Below are positions 1-9,222 of a stretch of 33,947 nucleotides of DNA, one piece after another. The notes under the pieces were generated by a model. The model saw only the letters and a program-made list of their open reading frames with translations, made no database searches and was not told the DNA's origin. Position 1 is the stretch's first letter. Every line of letters begins with the position of its first letter. This stretch comes from Nitrospinota bacterium (lineage in GTDB: Bacteria > JADFOP01). The stretch lies in the NCBI GenBank assembly GCA_022562795.1, contig JADFOP010000021.1, positions 1 to 33,947 of the forward strand, written 5' to 3'. Made by a program: the position numbers and the translations under genes.

Positions 1-1103
1 TGCGCCATGCCGGCCTCTGGCGCAATCTTCGCGGGCGATTGTGCGGAGTTGAACATCTCCTCAAATACGGTTTTTGCCATATTCGAGCTCAGGGTCCCGG
101 ATTCGATCAGCTGAGACAACTCGCGGTAATGTTGCGGATGAATCTTGACGTCTTGAATGCGCGTTCCAGTTGCGTTGAGCAACCTCGACAACTCTCCCAA
201 TACCCAGTTGCTTACAAATTTGGCGAACTGCGCTTGCGGCTCCCGATCAAACCGGCTGTCGACGACTGCGGCTTCAAAGTGGTCTGCCATTTCCTTCGAG
301 GATGTCAATAGGCTGGCGTCGTATTCAGGCAATCTGAACTCCTCGACGAATCGATACATGCTCTTTGTAGCAAACTCACCAGGAGGTATCTTTTCGTAGA
401 CGAGTTTCTGCCAGCCCGTTAGACCTGACGGATCAGGGATAGTCGGTCTTGGCAGGCGATCCTCTTTTCTGCTGAGAGACGCTATCATCTTATTTGTAGA
501 CTTCGATGAAAGGGTTCTATCACGTGTCTTCCGCACATGACGGGTTAATTCTTCATATCCCTCGATATACGCTTCATTCGGCGTAAATAGCCCTTCCTGG
601 TATTTGAAATCGGCATATATGTCCCTCACCGCGTTGACCGTTTCAGAATCGTAGCGGTCTCTTATAATGACGTTTAACTCGATATTTTCTTTCAACCCGC
701 CCCCAGTTAAATTTGAAGAGCCAATGATAGCTGTCGCAAAGGAACCCCTTTTCAATAAGTAGAGCTTAGGATGAAAGGTGGGGCCAACATCTTTCAGCGG
801 GTCCCTGAAGCAAAAGAAAGACAACTTATCCGTCTCGCCTGCTGTTTCTCTCAGCCACCTCAAGGCCTTCCCATCGGTTATCGAGAAATCAAGTCCCAAA
901 AGGAACTCCAAATGGACGCCCCTTTCGAGACACCTCAACAGTTCCTTCTTAAGGAGCACTAGGCCAGAATGCTTAACAAAGGCCACGGCAAATCTGGCTT
1001 CGGTTGCTTTCCTCAACTCCGCCAGTAGAACATCGACGAGAGGCTGTTTAATGTTCTCTGAAAACAAATGTCTCATTTCACCTACCTGCGGGCAAAGGGC
1101 CAT
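1..1103 (-). CDS. PLD-like nuclease domain fused in frame to GatB C-terminal region (partial, runs off left edge)
   Basis: Reading the minus strand from an ATG at 1103 (good GGGGAGG site) or at 1076, the frame stays open to base 1. Counting from 1076, residues 1-236 look like a phospholipase-D-superfamily domain: an N-terminal helix/strand pair, then FHPKLY (101-106) and GSSNLTGGG (119-127), which form the HxK...N/GG catalytic signature. Residues 240-358 instead match the end of GatB, subunit B of Asp/Glu-tRNA amidotransferase: RFVEEF, LPEYDASLLTSS, KEMADHFEAAV, then the helical tRNA-binding tail (NWVLGELSRLLN, SGTLSSNMAKTVFEEM). The switch lies near base 360. Residues 221-238 (GWQKLVYEKIPPGEFATK) recall the start of alkyltransferase-like DNA-binding domains, so the original PLD gene may have continued differently. 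A PLD-GatB fusion is not an architecture I know. It may be a real rearrangement or an assembly join; the frame itself is certain. Confidence 0.72.
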   Translation of the reverse strand, partial: MALCPQVGEMRHLFSENIKQPLVDVLLAELRKATEARFAVAFVKHSGLVLLKKELLRCLERGVHLEFLLGLDFSITDGKALRWLRETAGETDKLSFFCFRDPLKDVGPTFHPKLYLLKRGSFATAIIGSSNLTGGGLKENIELNVIIRDRYDSETVNAVRDIYADFKYQEGLFTPNEAYIEGYEELTRHVRKTRDRTLSSKSTNKMIASLSRKEDRLPRPTIPDPSGLTGWQKLVYEKIPPGEFATKSMYRFVEEFRLPEYDASLLTSSKEMADHFEAAVVDSRFDREPQAQFAKFVSNWVLGELSRLLNATGTRIQDVKIHPQHYRELSQLIESGTLSSNMAKTVFEEMFNSAQSPAKIAPEAGMA

Positions 1104-1268
1104 GTCCCTCCCCTGCCCATAGCATGATGATCTCTCCTGATTTTAGGTAATCGAAAATGTTTTCTATAGAAGCTCCTGGTGCGTCTAATCCTCGAACCTT
1201 CGTCGAACCTAGGTCTGGATTAGTTTGCTCTCTTCCGCGTGGGGGTTCTCTCTGCTTCCTTCAGGCAT
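1078..1268 (-). pseudogene. Small unknown gene broken by a one-base frameshift
   Basis: An ATG at 1268 has a perfect AAGGAGG site eight bases upstream but stops after 19 codons. Adding one C to the CCCCC run near 1240 would merge it with the frame that continues through DLGSTKVRGLDAPGASI and IFDYLKSGEIIMLWAGEG to a TGA at 1080-1078, giving about 63 residues. That stop falls one base before the ATG at 1076 of the PLD gene, the spacing expected in an operon. The second half has no start codon of its own. The product is not recognised. This could be a sequencing error in a homopolymer or a true pseudogene. Confidence 0.45.
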
Positions 1269-1270
1269 TT

Positions 1271-1537
1271 TTATGCCTCCTTATCCAAAACTCCTTCTTC
1301 TATGCTAGGATCTACTCCATCCCATTTTATGTACAATAAGGCTATGACAGAGGGACTTATGTATCCGTTGGTCTTATCCAAGGTTTCTTCTAACCCACAA
1401 TCAAGGGATAGAAAATAGGAAGCTCTCCCCCCTGAGACCCAGCAAAGGATTTCTCCAGCCTTATCACTGGAGAAATATCCATTTCTTATACATCCTGCAG
1501 GGATTTTGTAACAGAAGGGAATTTCGGGGTGGTTCAC
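1271..1537 (-). CDS. Hypothetical 88-residue protein
   Basis: GTG start at 1537 with GAGAGG about nine bases upstream. The GTG overlaps the stop of the preceding remnant as GTGA, and the stop lies inside the ribosome binding region of the next small gene, so this looks like the middle of a tightly packed operon. The protein has no transmembrane stretch and no motif I recognise; it starts NHPEIPFCYKIPAGC and ends in an acidic tail (DPSIEEGVLDKEA). Three cysteines are scattered without a metal-binding pattern. The base composition is lower in GC than the core genes to the right, matching the PLD chimera downstream. Gene status rests on the coupling and start signals. Confidence 0.5.
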   Translation of the reverse strand: MNHPEIPFCYKIPAGCIRNGYFSSDKAGEILCWVSGGRASYFLSLDCGLEETLDKTNGYISPSVIALLYIKWDGVDPSIEEGVLDKEA

Positions 1538-1614
1538 TTTTTCGTTCCTCTCATTCGTTCCCTGGTTTTCGCTTCGAGAAGCTGAGGATTACGAGCGTAG
1601 ATCTCCTCAATACG
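1534..1614 (-). pseudogene. 26-codon 3' remnant of an unknown gene
   Basis: Immediately upstream of the 88-residue gene, and overlapping it by GTGA, is a short open stretch ending in TGA (1536-1534). It reads IEEIYARNPQLLEAKTRERM followed by a basic end, a composition typical of a helical protein tail. A TAG at 1617-1615 closes it upstream and no suitable start exists, so only a 3' end remains. The base composition changes to the GC-rich core style just beyond, so the accessory patch probably joins the core chromosome near 1,615-1,655. Confidence 0.35.
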
Positions 1615-1658
1615 CTAGTTATCGGACTTCCGGCCTGCGGAGGACACGAGGCCCCCCC

Positions 1659-2363
1659 CTACAGCTCCGGAGGCATGAGGTGTTGGGGCTTGAGGCCTCG
1701 GGTGAGGTCGCGGGCCAGGTCGGCGGCGGCCGCTCTCAGGGTGCGGCGAAGGGCGGCACGCATGACCTCTCCATTATTGGCCAACTCTTCAAGGTTGGCC
1801 CGGGCCCCGCCTGTCTCCACCAGCTCCCGCCTCCATATGAGCTTCTCTCCGCCTGAGGCGGACAGGTGCATCCGGCCCACCACCACGACCTCGGCCGAGA
1901 GCTTCCCTTCGGTTGCGTAAGTGAAACCCCACCGGTCCACCTCTAGATCGATGCGGGCATCGTACGGGCCGCCGGACCCCAAGGCCCCCTGCGCCCCGCG
2001 TCGCTCCACGCGGCGGAAGACCCTCGCCTGCCGGAGAGTCTCGACGAAGGAGGTGGTCATCTCCCCGGCGGGATCAAGCCCCAGCAAGTGGGGCCTAAGC
2101 TGCTCGGTCTCCTTTTCGTCTGCCCAGCTTCGGTACATGGTTAAGGGCATGAAGGTGTAGGGCGTCGCCCCCAGGAAGCTCCAGCGCCCTGGAGGATGGC
2201 GCCTGTGGTAGTAGGTTTCCATCGGGGGGAGGTCAGCCAAGGCCACCTCGACGGAGCGGATGGCCATCGGGCCGTGAAATGCAACCGGGCTGCTCGAGGC
2301 GCAGCCGCTTAAAATTAGGCTTGCGGCAAGCGCGGCCACCCCCCGGTAAATGCGGCCGGTCAT
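1659..2363 (-). CDS. Predicted outer-membrane lipoprotein of unknown function
   Basis: The ATG at 2363 gives a clean lipoprotein signal: basic n-region (TGRIYRG), hydrophobic core, and lipobox LSGC with Cys21. The frame is open back to 2513, but that would add 50 residues ahead of the signal peptide, so the shorter start is preferred although its ribosome site is weak. The mature part has about 210 residues with alternating strands, including DARIDLEVDRWGFTYATEG and AEVVVVGRMHLSASGGEKLIW, resembling small envelope lipoproteins that assemble beta sheets. It ends with a helical, Arg/Ala-rich tail. It follows atpC by about 216 bases and could share its transcript. No functional family is recognised. 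Confidence 0.75.
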   Translation of the reverse strand: MTGRIYRGVAALAASLILSGCASSSPVAFHGPMAIRSVEVALADLPPMETYYHRRHPPGRWSFLGATPYTFMPLTMYRSWADEKETEQLRPHLLGLDPAGEMTTSFVETLRQARVFRRVERRGAQGALGSGGPYDARIDLEVDRWGFTYATEGKLSAEVVVVGRMHLSASGGEKLIWRRELVETGGARANLEELANNGEVMRAALRRTLRAAAADLARDLTRGLKPQHLMPPEL

Positions 2364-2579
2364 CGGGTGGCGGAGGTTCGTCCTTCCTCTCACAGGCCCA
2401 CCTCCATATAGGCAGGATGACTCCACTGCATTATACACAGAAAGAGGCTTCGGAAAGCGGGCTCTTTTGGGGGGAGGGCCTGAGTAAGGCCCATGTCTTG
2501 AATCCTGAAGCACTGAAATAGGCGGTTTGGATAATTTTGGAGGAGAAATACCCGTACAGGCTTCAGGGGCGCCAGAAAT

Positions 2580-4432
<1,853 letters not shown>

Positions 4433-4453
4433 TCAAAATTTCCCATTGTCATC

Positions 4454-5353
4454 CTACCCCTTCAAGGCGTCGGCGCCGCAGACGACCTCGATAATCTCAG
4501 TCGTAATGCCTGCCTGGCGAACCCGGTTGTACTGGAGGGTGAGGTGGGCGACCATCTCGACGGCGTTCTCCGTGGCGGCGTCCATGGCCGTCATTCGAGC
4601 CCCGTGCTCGCTTGCCTCGCTCTCAAGCAGCGCCCGCCAAATCTGTGTGTGGACGTGGCGCCTGAGCGCTGCGTCCAGCAGGGTCGCTGAGTCGGGCTCG
4701 TAAAGATAGTCTCCCCCGTGCTCGGCAGGGGCCTCAGACTCATTACCCTCTTCGTCCTCCTCTGTGTAGCGAACGGGCAGGAGCTCCCTGACGACAAGCC
4801 GTTGGCTGAGGGCGCTGCGAAACTCGTTGTAGACGAGGCGCACGCTCCGAACATCGCCCTCCGCGTATGCCTCAACAACCTCGTCTCCGATGCCACGGGC
4901 GTCGTCGAACGAGAGTTTTGCGAAAAGGCCTAGGTAATGACTCACTATCGGAAATGGCCTATGGCGAAAGAAATCGAAGGGCTTTTTTCCGATGATGAGT
5001 AGCTGGCCCAGCCCAGGCTCTCCTCCATCAAAGTTCGCCAGGTGAGTGAGCACAGCCCTGTGGATGTTGGTGTTAAAGGCCCCGCAAAGGCCCCGGTCGG
5101 CGCCCACAACGACGAGGAGCACGGGCCCGGCCTCCTTGGGGGTAAGCAAAGGATGGCTCTCAGGCTGCGTCCTCAAGGCCAGGCCCCTGGCAATTTCATC
5201 CATCCGCTTGGCCCAGGGTCGAGCCGAGATAATCGCCTCTTGCGCCCGCCTGAGCTTAGCCGCGGCCACCATCTTCATGGCCCTGGTAATCTGCTCGGTG
5301 CTTTTGACGCTACGTATTCGGCGCTTGATGTCGCGCAGGCCCGCTCCGGCCAT
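4454..5353 (-). CDS. atpG: F-type ATP synthase gamma subunit
   Basis: Gamma is the central rotor shaft. The protein opens with the family signature GLRDIKRRIRSVKSTEQITRAM and ends with the long C-terminal helix (TENAVEMVAHLTLQYNRVRQ, then ITTEIIEVVCGADAL). Other family marks are DRGLCGAFNTN near residue 90 and GKKPFDFFRHR. At 299 residues it is slightly longer than typical; the extra length is an acidic insert (EEDEEGNESEAPAEHGG) at about residues 200-220, before YLYEPD, where insert lengths are known to vary. It sits ten bases downstream of atpA. Confidence 0.98.
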   Translation of the reverse strand: MAGAGLRDIKRRIRSVKSTEQITRAMKMVAAAKLRRAQEAIISARPWAKRMDEIARGLALRTQPESHPLLTPKEAGPVLLVVVGADRGLCGAFNTNIHRAVLTHLANFDGGEPGLGQLLIIGKKPFDFFRHRPFPIVSHYLGLFAKLSFDDARGIGDEVVEAYAEGDVRSVRLVYNEFRSALSQRLVVRELLPVRYTEEDEEGNESEAPAEHGGDYLYEPDSATLLDAALRRHVHTQIWRALLESEASEHGARMTAMDAATENAVEMVAHLTLQYNRVRQAGITTEIIEVVCGADALKG

Positions 5354-5363
5354 AACTCGCTCC

Positions 5364-6953
5364 TCAGCTCGCGGCTTCCTCCTCGGTCCCGGGCGTGACC
5401 AGCGCCCCTTCGGCGTCCCCGGCCTCTTCCTCCACCATTCCGTGGCGGGCGACGAAGTCCTTCTTGAAAGCGCCGATGGCTTCCTTCAGCTCGGCCTCCG
5501 CCTCATCCGAAATTTCCTCTGTCTCGGCGATGCCCTTGAGCAGGCCGGGGTGGTGCTCGTCGAGGAAGCCGTAAAACTCCTCCTCAAAGGGCAGGCAGAG
5601 CTCCAAGGGAATGTCGTCTAGGTAGCCGTTGACGCCCACATATATGATCGCCACCTGGTTTTCCATCGAGAGGGGAGCGTACTGGTCCTGCTTTAGAACC
5701 TCCACCATGCGGGCCCCGCGGGCGAGCTGGGCTTGTGTGGCCTGGTCGAGCTCGCTTCCGAACTTGGCGAAGGCCTCCATCTCCCGATACTGAGCCAAAT
5801 CGAGCCGGAGTCGGCCGGCGACCTGCTTCATGGCCTTGGTTTGCGCCGCCCCCCCGACCCGGCTTACCGAGAGCCCGACGTTGATGGCCGGTCGAACACC
5901 CCCATAGAAGAGGTCGCTCTCTAAGTAAATCTGGCCGTCGGTGATGGAGATGACGTTGGTCGGGATATAGGCCGAAACGTCGCCAGCCTGGGTCTCAATC
6001 ACAGGCAGGGCCGTCAGGCTCCCGCCTCCGAACTCGTCGTTGAGCTTGGCGGCTCGCTCCAGCAGGCGGGAGTGAAGATAGAAGACGTCGCCAGGGTAGG
6101 CCTCCCGGCCGGGTGGCCTCCTTAAAAGCAGGCTCATCTGCCGGTAAGCGGCAGCGTGCTTGGAGAGATCATCGTATATAACAAGCGCGTGCATGGAGTT
6201 GTCGCGGAAGTACTCGCCCATCGCGCATCCGGCATAAGGAGCAACGAACTGAAGGGGTGCGGGCTCGCTGGCGTTGGCCGCGACCACGATAGTGTAATCC
6301 ATCGCACCATGCTCCTCCAAGGTGTGGACAACCTGGGCCACGGTGGAGGACTTCTGGCCGATGGCGACGTAGATGCAGTAGATGTCGGTGTCCTTCTGGT
6401 TGATAATCGCGTCAATCGCGAGGGCGGTCTTGCCCGTCTGCCGGTCGCCGATGATGAGCTCGCGCTGACCTCGACCGATGGGAATCATGGAGTCGATAGC
6501 CTTAAGGCCCGTCTGTACCGGCTCCTCCACCGGGAGTCTGTCGACCACGCCTGGCGCGAGGCGCTCAATAGGCAAGAACTTATCGGTCTCGACGGGACCT
6601 TTGCCGTCCAGGGGAGTCCCGAGCGGGCCGACGACCCGCCCGAGGAGAGCCTTGCCGACGGGCACCTCGACGATTCTCCGGGTGCGCTTTACATCGTCGC
6701 CCTCCTTGATGTCAGTGTCCGGGCCCATAAGGACCGCGCCCACGTTATCCTCTTCGAGGTTGAGCACCATCCCGTACACATCACCTGGGAACTCCAGCAG
6801 CTCCCCCGCCATGGCCTTCTCCAGCCCGTAAATCCGTGCGATACCGTCCCCCACGGCGATGACATGCCCGATCTCCTCGAGCTCCACCTCCAACTCATGT
6901 CCAGCGATGCGTCGCTTGATAATCTCGCTTATCTCTTCGGCTCGAATCTCCAT
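5364..6953 (-). CDS. atpA: F-type ATP synthase alpha subunit
   Basis: Non-catalytic nucleotide-binding subunit alternating with beta in the F1 ring. The 529 residues include the P-loop GDRQTGKT (169-176), the [12 protein letters not shown] beta-barrel stretch near residue 35, and the signature [17 protein letters not shown]. The C-terminus carries about 20 extra acidic and small residues ([15 protein letters not shown] onward) after the usual family end. ATG start at 6953, ten bases after atpH. Confidence 0.99.
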   Translation of the reverse strand: MEIRAEEISEIIKRRIAGHELEVELEEIGHVIAVGDGIARIYGLEKAMAGELLEFPGDVYGMVLNLEEDNVGAVLMGPDTDIKEGDDVKRTRRIVEVPVGKALLGRVVGPLGTPLDGKGPVETDKFLPIERLAPGVVDRLPVEEPVQTGLKAIDSMIPIGRGQRELIIGDRQTGKTALAIDAIINQKDTDIYCIYVAIGQKSSTVAQVVHTLEEHGAMDYTIVVAANASEPAPLQFVAPYAGCAMGEYFRDNSMHALVIYDDLSKHAAAYRQMSLLLRRPPGREAYPGDVFYLHSRLLERAAKLNDEFGGGSLTALPVIETQAGDVSAYIPTNVISITDGQIYLESDLFYGGVRPAINVGLSVSRVGGAAQTKAMKQVAGRLRLDLAQYREMEAFAKFGSELDQATQAQLARGARMVEVLKQDQYAPLSMENQVAIIYVGVNGYLDDIPLELCLPFEEEFYGFLDEHHPGLLKGIAETEEISDEAEAELKEAIGAFKKDFVARHGMVEEEAGDAEGALVTPGTEEEAAS

Positions 6954-6962
6954 CGCCTCTCC

Positions 6963-7508
6963 CTAGCCCCGCACCAACGACTCACGCATTGCGGCCAGTT
7001 GATGTCTGATGCTTCCGTCGAGCACCTGCCCCCCAATTCTCACGACGAGCCCGCCGATGAGAGCAGGATCGACAATGGTCTCCATCAAAATAGTCTTGCC
7101 CGTGGCTTTTTTAAGCTCGGCCGAAAGCTTCTTGATGTTGGTTTTTGTCAGAGGGGTGGCACTTCTTACGGTCACTTTCAGCCTTCCCATGCGCTCGTTG
7201 GCCATCTCCCCGAAGGTCTCTGCTATGGAACCTAAGTACCGAAGCCGCCCCTTCTCGAGCAACAGTTTCACAAAGGTAGACGAAAGGGCCGAGAGCTCGA
7301 CCCGCCCCAGAAGGTCCCCCATGATTTCTCCCTTGACATCGAGCCGGACCGATGGGCTATAGAGCAGGTGTCTGAGGTCCCGATGGCCATCAATGACAGC
7401 AGCCAGCCCTCGAAGCTCCGCATGCACGGCCTCGTAGTCCCCCTCCTGTTCGGTCACCGTCTCGACCATTGCCTTAGCGTAGCGTCGAGCCACGACGTTC
7501 CCAGTCAC
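6963..7508 (-). CDS. atpH: F-type ATP synthase delta subunit
   Basis: Delta caps the F1 head and ties it to the peripheral b stalk. The 181 residues match the family, starting VARRYAKAMVETV and ending with the sheet PALIGGLVVRIGGQVLDGSIRH, the best-conserved part. The start is GTG, overlapping the atpF stop as GTGA, which implies coupled translation. The position between b and alpha is the usual bacterial order. Confidence 0.96.
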   Translation of the reverse strand: MTGNVVARRYAKAMVETVTEQEGDYEAVHAELRGLAAVIDGHRDLRHLLYSPSVRLDVKGEIMGDLLGRVELSALSSTFVKLLLEKGRLRYLGSIAETFGEMANERMGRLKVTVRSATPLTKTNIKKLSAELKKATGKTILMETIVDPALIGGLVVRIGGQVLDGSIRHQLAAMRESLVRG

Positions 7509-8089
7509 TTAAGACCCTCCAGCTTCTCGACGGTCTCTTCAAAGAGCTTTCGGTGGTGCTTTTTTTTCACCCGTTCCTTAATTAGCCCCTCGGCAAGCTC
7601 CAAGGCCAGTAGGCTCGCCTCACGCTGAAGATCGGCCCGTGCCCGGTTGAGCTCAGATTCGATGCGCTCCTCGGCATCGTGAGCTACCCGCTCGGCAGTC
7701 GCCTCAGCGGCCTGAGTCAGTTCAACTCGCATCGACTCGATCCTGCGGTCTCTCTCAGCATCTATAACGGCTATGTCCTGCTCGACCTGAGCAATCTTGG
7801 CTTCGTACTCTGCCCGCCTCTCATCACCTTTAGCCTTTGATGCATTGGCCTCCTTTATAGCCTGGTCGATCTTAGCCCGCCTATCGTCGAAGAATTTAGG
7901 AACCCTATCCTTCAGCAACCACCAAAGCACCCCCACAACAACGAGGAAGTTTACGTACCTCAATGCTTCCTTCTTCCAATTAAAGGCATGATGGACGACC
8001 TCCGCTGCCATGGCGCCGGGAGCCATCACAAGCAGGATCGGCGCGGCTGCGAACAACGCGATGAGCAGAACCCGGCGACTCCGGCTCAC
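7505..8089 (-). CDS. atpF: F-type ATP synthase b subunit, with extra N-terminal signal-like segment
   Basis: The b subunit forms the peripheral stalk. The 194 residues have two hydrophobic segments: residues 6-28 look like a cleavable signal peptide (ending in AMA-AE) and residues 43-60 (YVNFLVVVGVLWWLL) are the membrane anchor of the family. From residue 62 the protein is a long charged coiled coil. The signal-like leader is absent from E. coli b, but I recall it from deltaproteobacterial homologues. It lies 13 bases after the b' gene and overlaps atpH by four bases. Confidence 0.95.
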   Translation of the reverse strand: MSRSRRVLLIALFAAAPILLVMAPGAMAAEVVHHAFNWKKEALRYVNFLVVVGVLWWLLKDRVPKFFDDRRAKIDQAIKEANASKAKGDERRAEYEAKIAQVEQDIAVIDAERDRRIESMRVELTQAAEATAERVAHDAEERIESELNRARADLQREASLLALELAEGLIKERVKKKHHRKLFEETVEKLEGLK

Positions 8090-8102
8090 GTCATCTCCTC
8101 CA

Positions 8103-8528
8103 TCATACTAACCGCCCGAGAACCTTTTCAGCGATTGCCTCTGCCAGGGCCTGTGCTTGGCCGCGAAGGTCCTCTCTTACGTTCTCGCCCGTCTCCCGGA
8201 TGGAGACCGTTGCGGCGGTGGTCGCCTCGCCGGCCCGCCGTTCCGCCTCGGCAAGGTGCCCGCGATGCCCTTCCTCGATAGCGACCTGCACCTCTGCGAA
8301 GCGAACATCTGCAGCACTCCTGGCTGCCGCCAGCAAATCGTGATACCGCTTTAGAGTCTCATCTGCCACGGTCTCAGCCGCTCGTCCCTCTTCCAGGGTT
8401 TGATCGATCATCGCTCTACGTCGAGCCATTAAGGCAATGACCGGCTTAAAAAGCAGGACGTTAAGAATAAACATGAGGACGATAAAATTAAGAAACTGAA
8501 TAAAGAAGGTGAAGTTAATATCAAGCAT
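8103..8528 (-). CDS. F-type ATP synthase b' (second b-type) subunit
   Basis: A 141-residue b-family subunit with one N-terminal membrane span (residues 6-28, FFIQFLNFIVLMFILNVLLF), followed by a charged coiled coil (RRRAMIDQTLEEGRAAETV onward). The pair b' plus b suggests a heterodimeric peripheral stalk, as in photosynthetic bacteria and many Deltaproteobacteria. This is the first gene of the ATP synthase operon. The a and c subunits are not in this window and must be encoded elsewhere. Its ribosome binding site is weak (GGGGC). Confidence 0.92.
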   Translation of the reverse strand: MLDINFTFFIQFLNFIVLMFILNVLLFKPVIALMARRRAMIDQTLEEGRAAETVADETLKRYHDLLAAARSAADVRFAEVQVAIEEGHRGHLAEAERRAGEATTAATVSIRETGENVREDLRGQAQALAEAIAEKVLGRLV

Positions 8529-8675
8529 TGTGCCCCGACCGTTAACCTACAAACCTGGACTAGCTACGGTAAAAAGCTAGCCCCATGATCAAGTGTTTAT
8601 GCTTAGAACAGGCCCCGTCCCTGGAACAGCCGGGGCAAGGCGAGCTTCGACTATCCCACTCAAAAAAGCGGCGCA
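8529..8675 (-). promoter_or_regulatory. Structured leader of the ATP synthase operon
   Basis: Between the promoter and the first ATP synthase gene lies about 140 bases with two inverted repeats. At 8612-8636 GCCCCG pairs with CGGGGC (6 bp perfect, with an inner CTG/CAG). At 8560-8580 CTAGCT pairs with AGCTAG across a nine-base loop. Neither has a following T-run on the minus strand, so they are not typical intrinsic terminators. They may affect mRNA stability or translation. Confidence 0.4.
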
Positions 8676-8704
8676 TTTGTATCACACACACCCAGTGGTG
8701 TCAA
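8676..8704 (-). promoter_or_regulatory. Sigma70-type promoter for the ATP synthase operon
   Basis: On the minus strand a perfect TTGACA (8704-8699) is followed after exactly 17 bases by TACAAA (8681-8676). The -35 starts 25 bases downstream of the bactofilin stop, so the ATP synthase genes have their own promoter independent of the parAB-bactofilin transcript. Expected transcription start is near 8,669. Confidence 0.65.
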
Positions 8705-8728
8705 GGGATTTTCGCCCGACGGATAGAC

Positions 8729-9202
8729 TTATGGTCCGATATCGGCTTCCTCGGATTCTAGCATCTCCTCGACCGGTGTCTCGGCAACAGGAGAACCAGA
8801 GGTGATAGCTGAAAGAAGTGTTACCTTGTCTCCGGCCTGGGGCATCTCGCATGACCCGTGAAATATTGCTCCTTCAGAAATCATAAGCTGCGGTGTAGAG
8901 ATATTGCCCCTGAGCTCGCTCGTCTCGTGAAGCTCAATGCGTCCCGACGCCTTGACATTGCCACTGACCTGACCGCGGCACACAAGCACTCCCACGTTAA
9001 TCTCAGCATCCACCTCGGCATTCTCGCCGACGACGAGCGTATCTTGACTTATGACCTCACCAGAGACCTTACCATCAATCCGAATAGTGCCTTCAAAAGT
9101 CAGCGTACCGTTAAACTCCGTGCCCGTTCCAAGAAAGGCTGCAACTTCAGTATCAGCTTCGCCTTTATCCCGAACCTTCTTCTCCCCATAATCCGTTTCC
9201 AT
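8729..9202 (-). CDS. Bactofilin (polymer-forming cytoskeletal protein)
   Basis: Bactofilins polymerise without nucleotide into filaments that position other proteins at the envelope. The core from FLGTGTEFNGTLTFEGTIRI to about residue 125 is the repeating beta-helix (IDGKVSGEV, VVGENAEVDAEI, VLVCRGQVSGNV, RIELHETSELRGNI, LMISEGAIFHGSC). The ends are unstructured and acidic, as in the family. ATG at 9202 is preferred because GGGAGGGAG lies just upstream; an in-frame ATG at 9220 lies inside that region. It follows parB by 20 bases. In Myxococcus, bactofilins are known to anchor ParABS, so the linkage here suggests a role in chromosome segregation or polar organisation. Confidence 0.92.
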   Translation of the reverse strand: METDYGEKKVRDKGEADTEVAAFLGTGTEFNGTLTFEGTIRIDGKVSGEVISQDTLVVGENAEVDAEINVGVLVCRGQVSGNVKASGRIELHETSELRGNISTPQLMISEGAIFHGSCEMPQAGDKVTLLSAITSGSPVAETPVEEMLESEEADIGP

Positions 9203-9222
9203 GATCTCCCTCCCTAACATAT

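Noticed and set aside
1180-1215. Minus-strand GGTTCGAGGATT resembling a tRNA T-arm
   Set aside because: No acceptor stem, anticodon arm or D-arm can be drawn around it; it fits within the small frameshifted gene.
1078-1240. Similarity of LWAGEGHG in the small frameshifted protein to the C-terminal WAGQG-type stretch of nitronate monooxygenases
   Set aside because: Too short and without any other supporting motif.
1632-1653. GGCCT/AGGCC inverted repeat after the lipoprotein gene as a terminator
   Set aside because: Only five pairs around a 12-base loop and no T-run on the minus strand.
2364-2513. Longer start for the lipoprotein at 1659-2363
   Set aside because: It would bury the lipoprotein signal 50 residues inside the protein.
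6156-7235. 359-codon open frame on the plus strand
   Set aside because: Antisense to atpA and atpH; translated sequence shows no domain and mirrors their codons.
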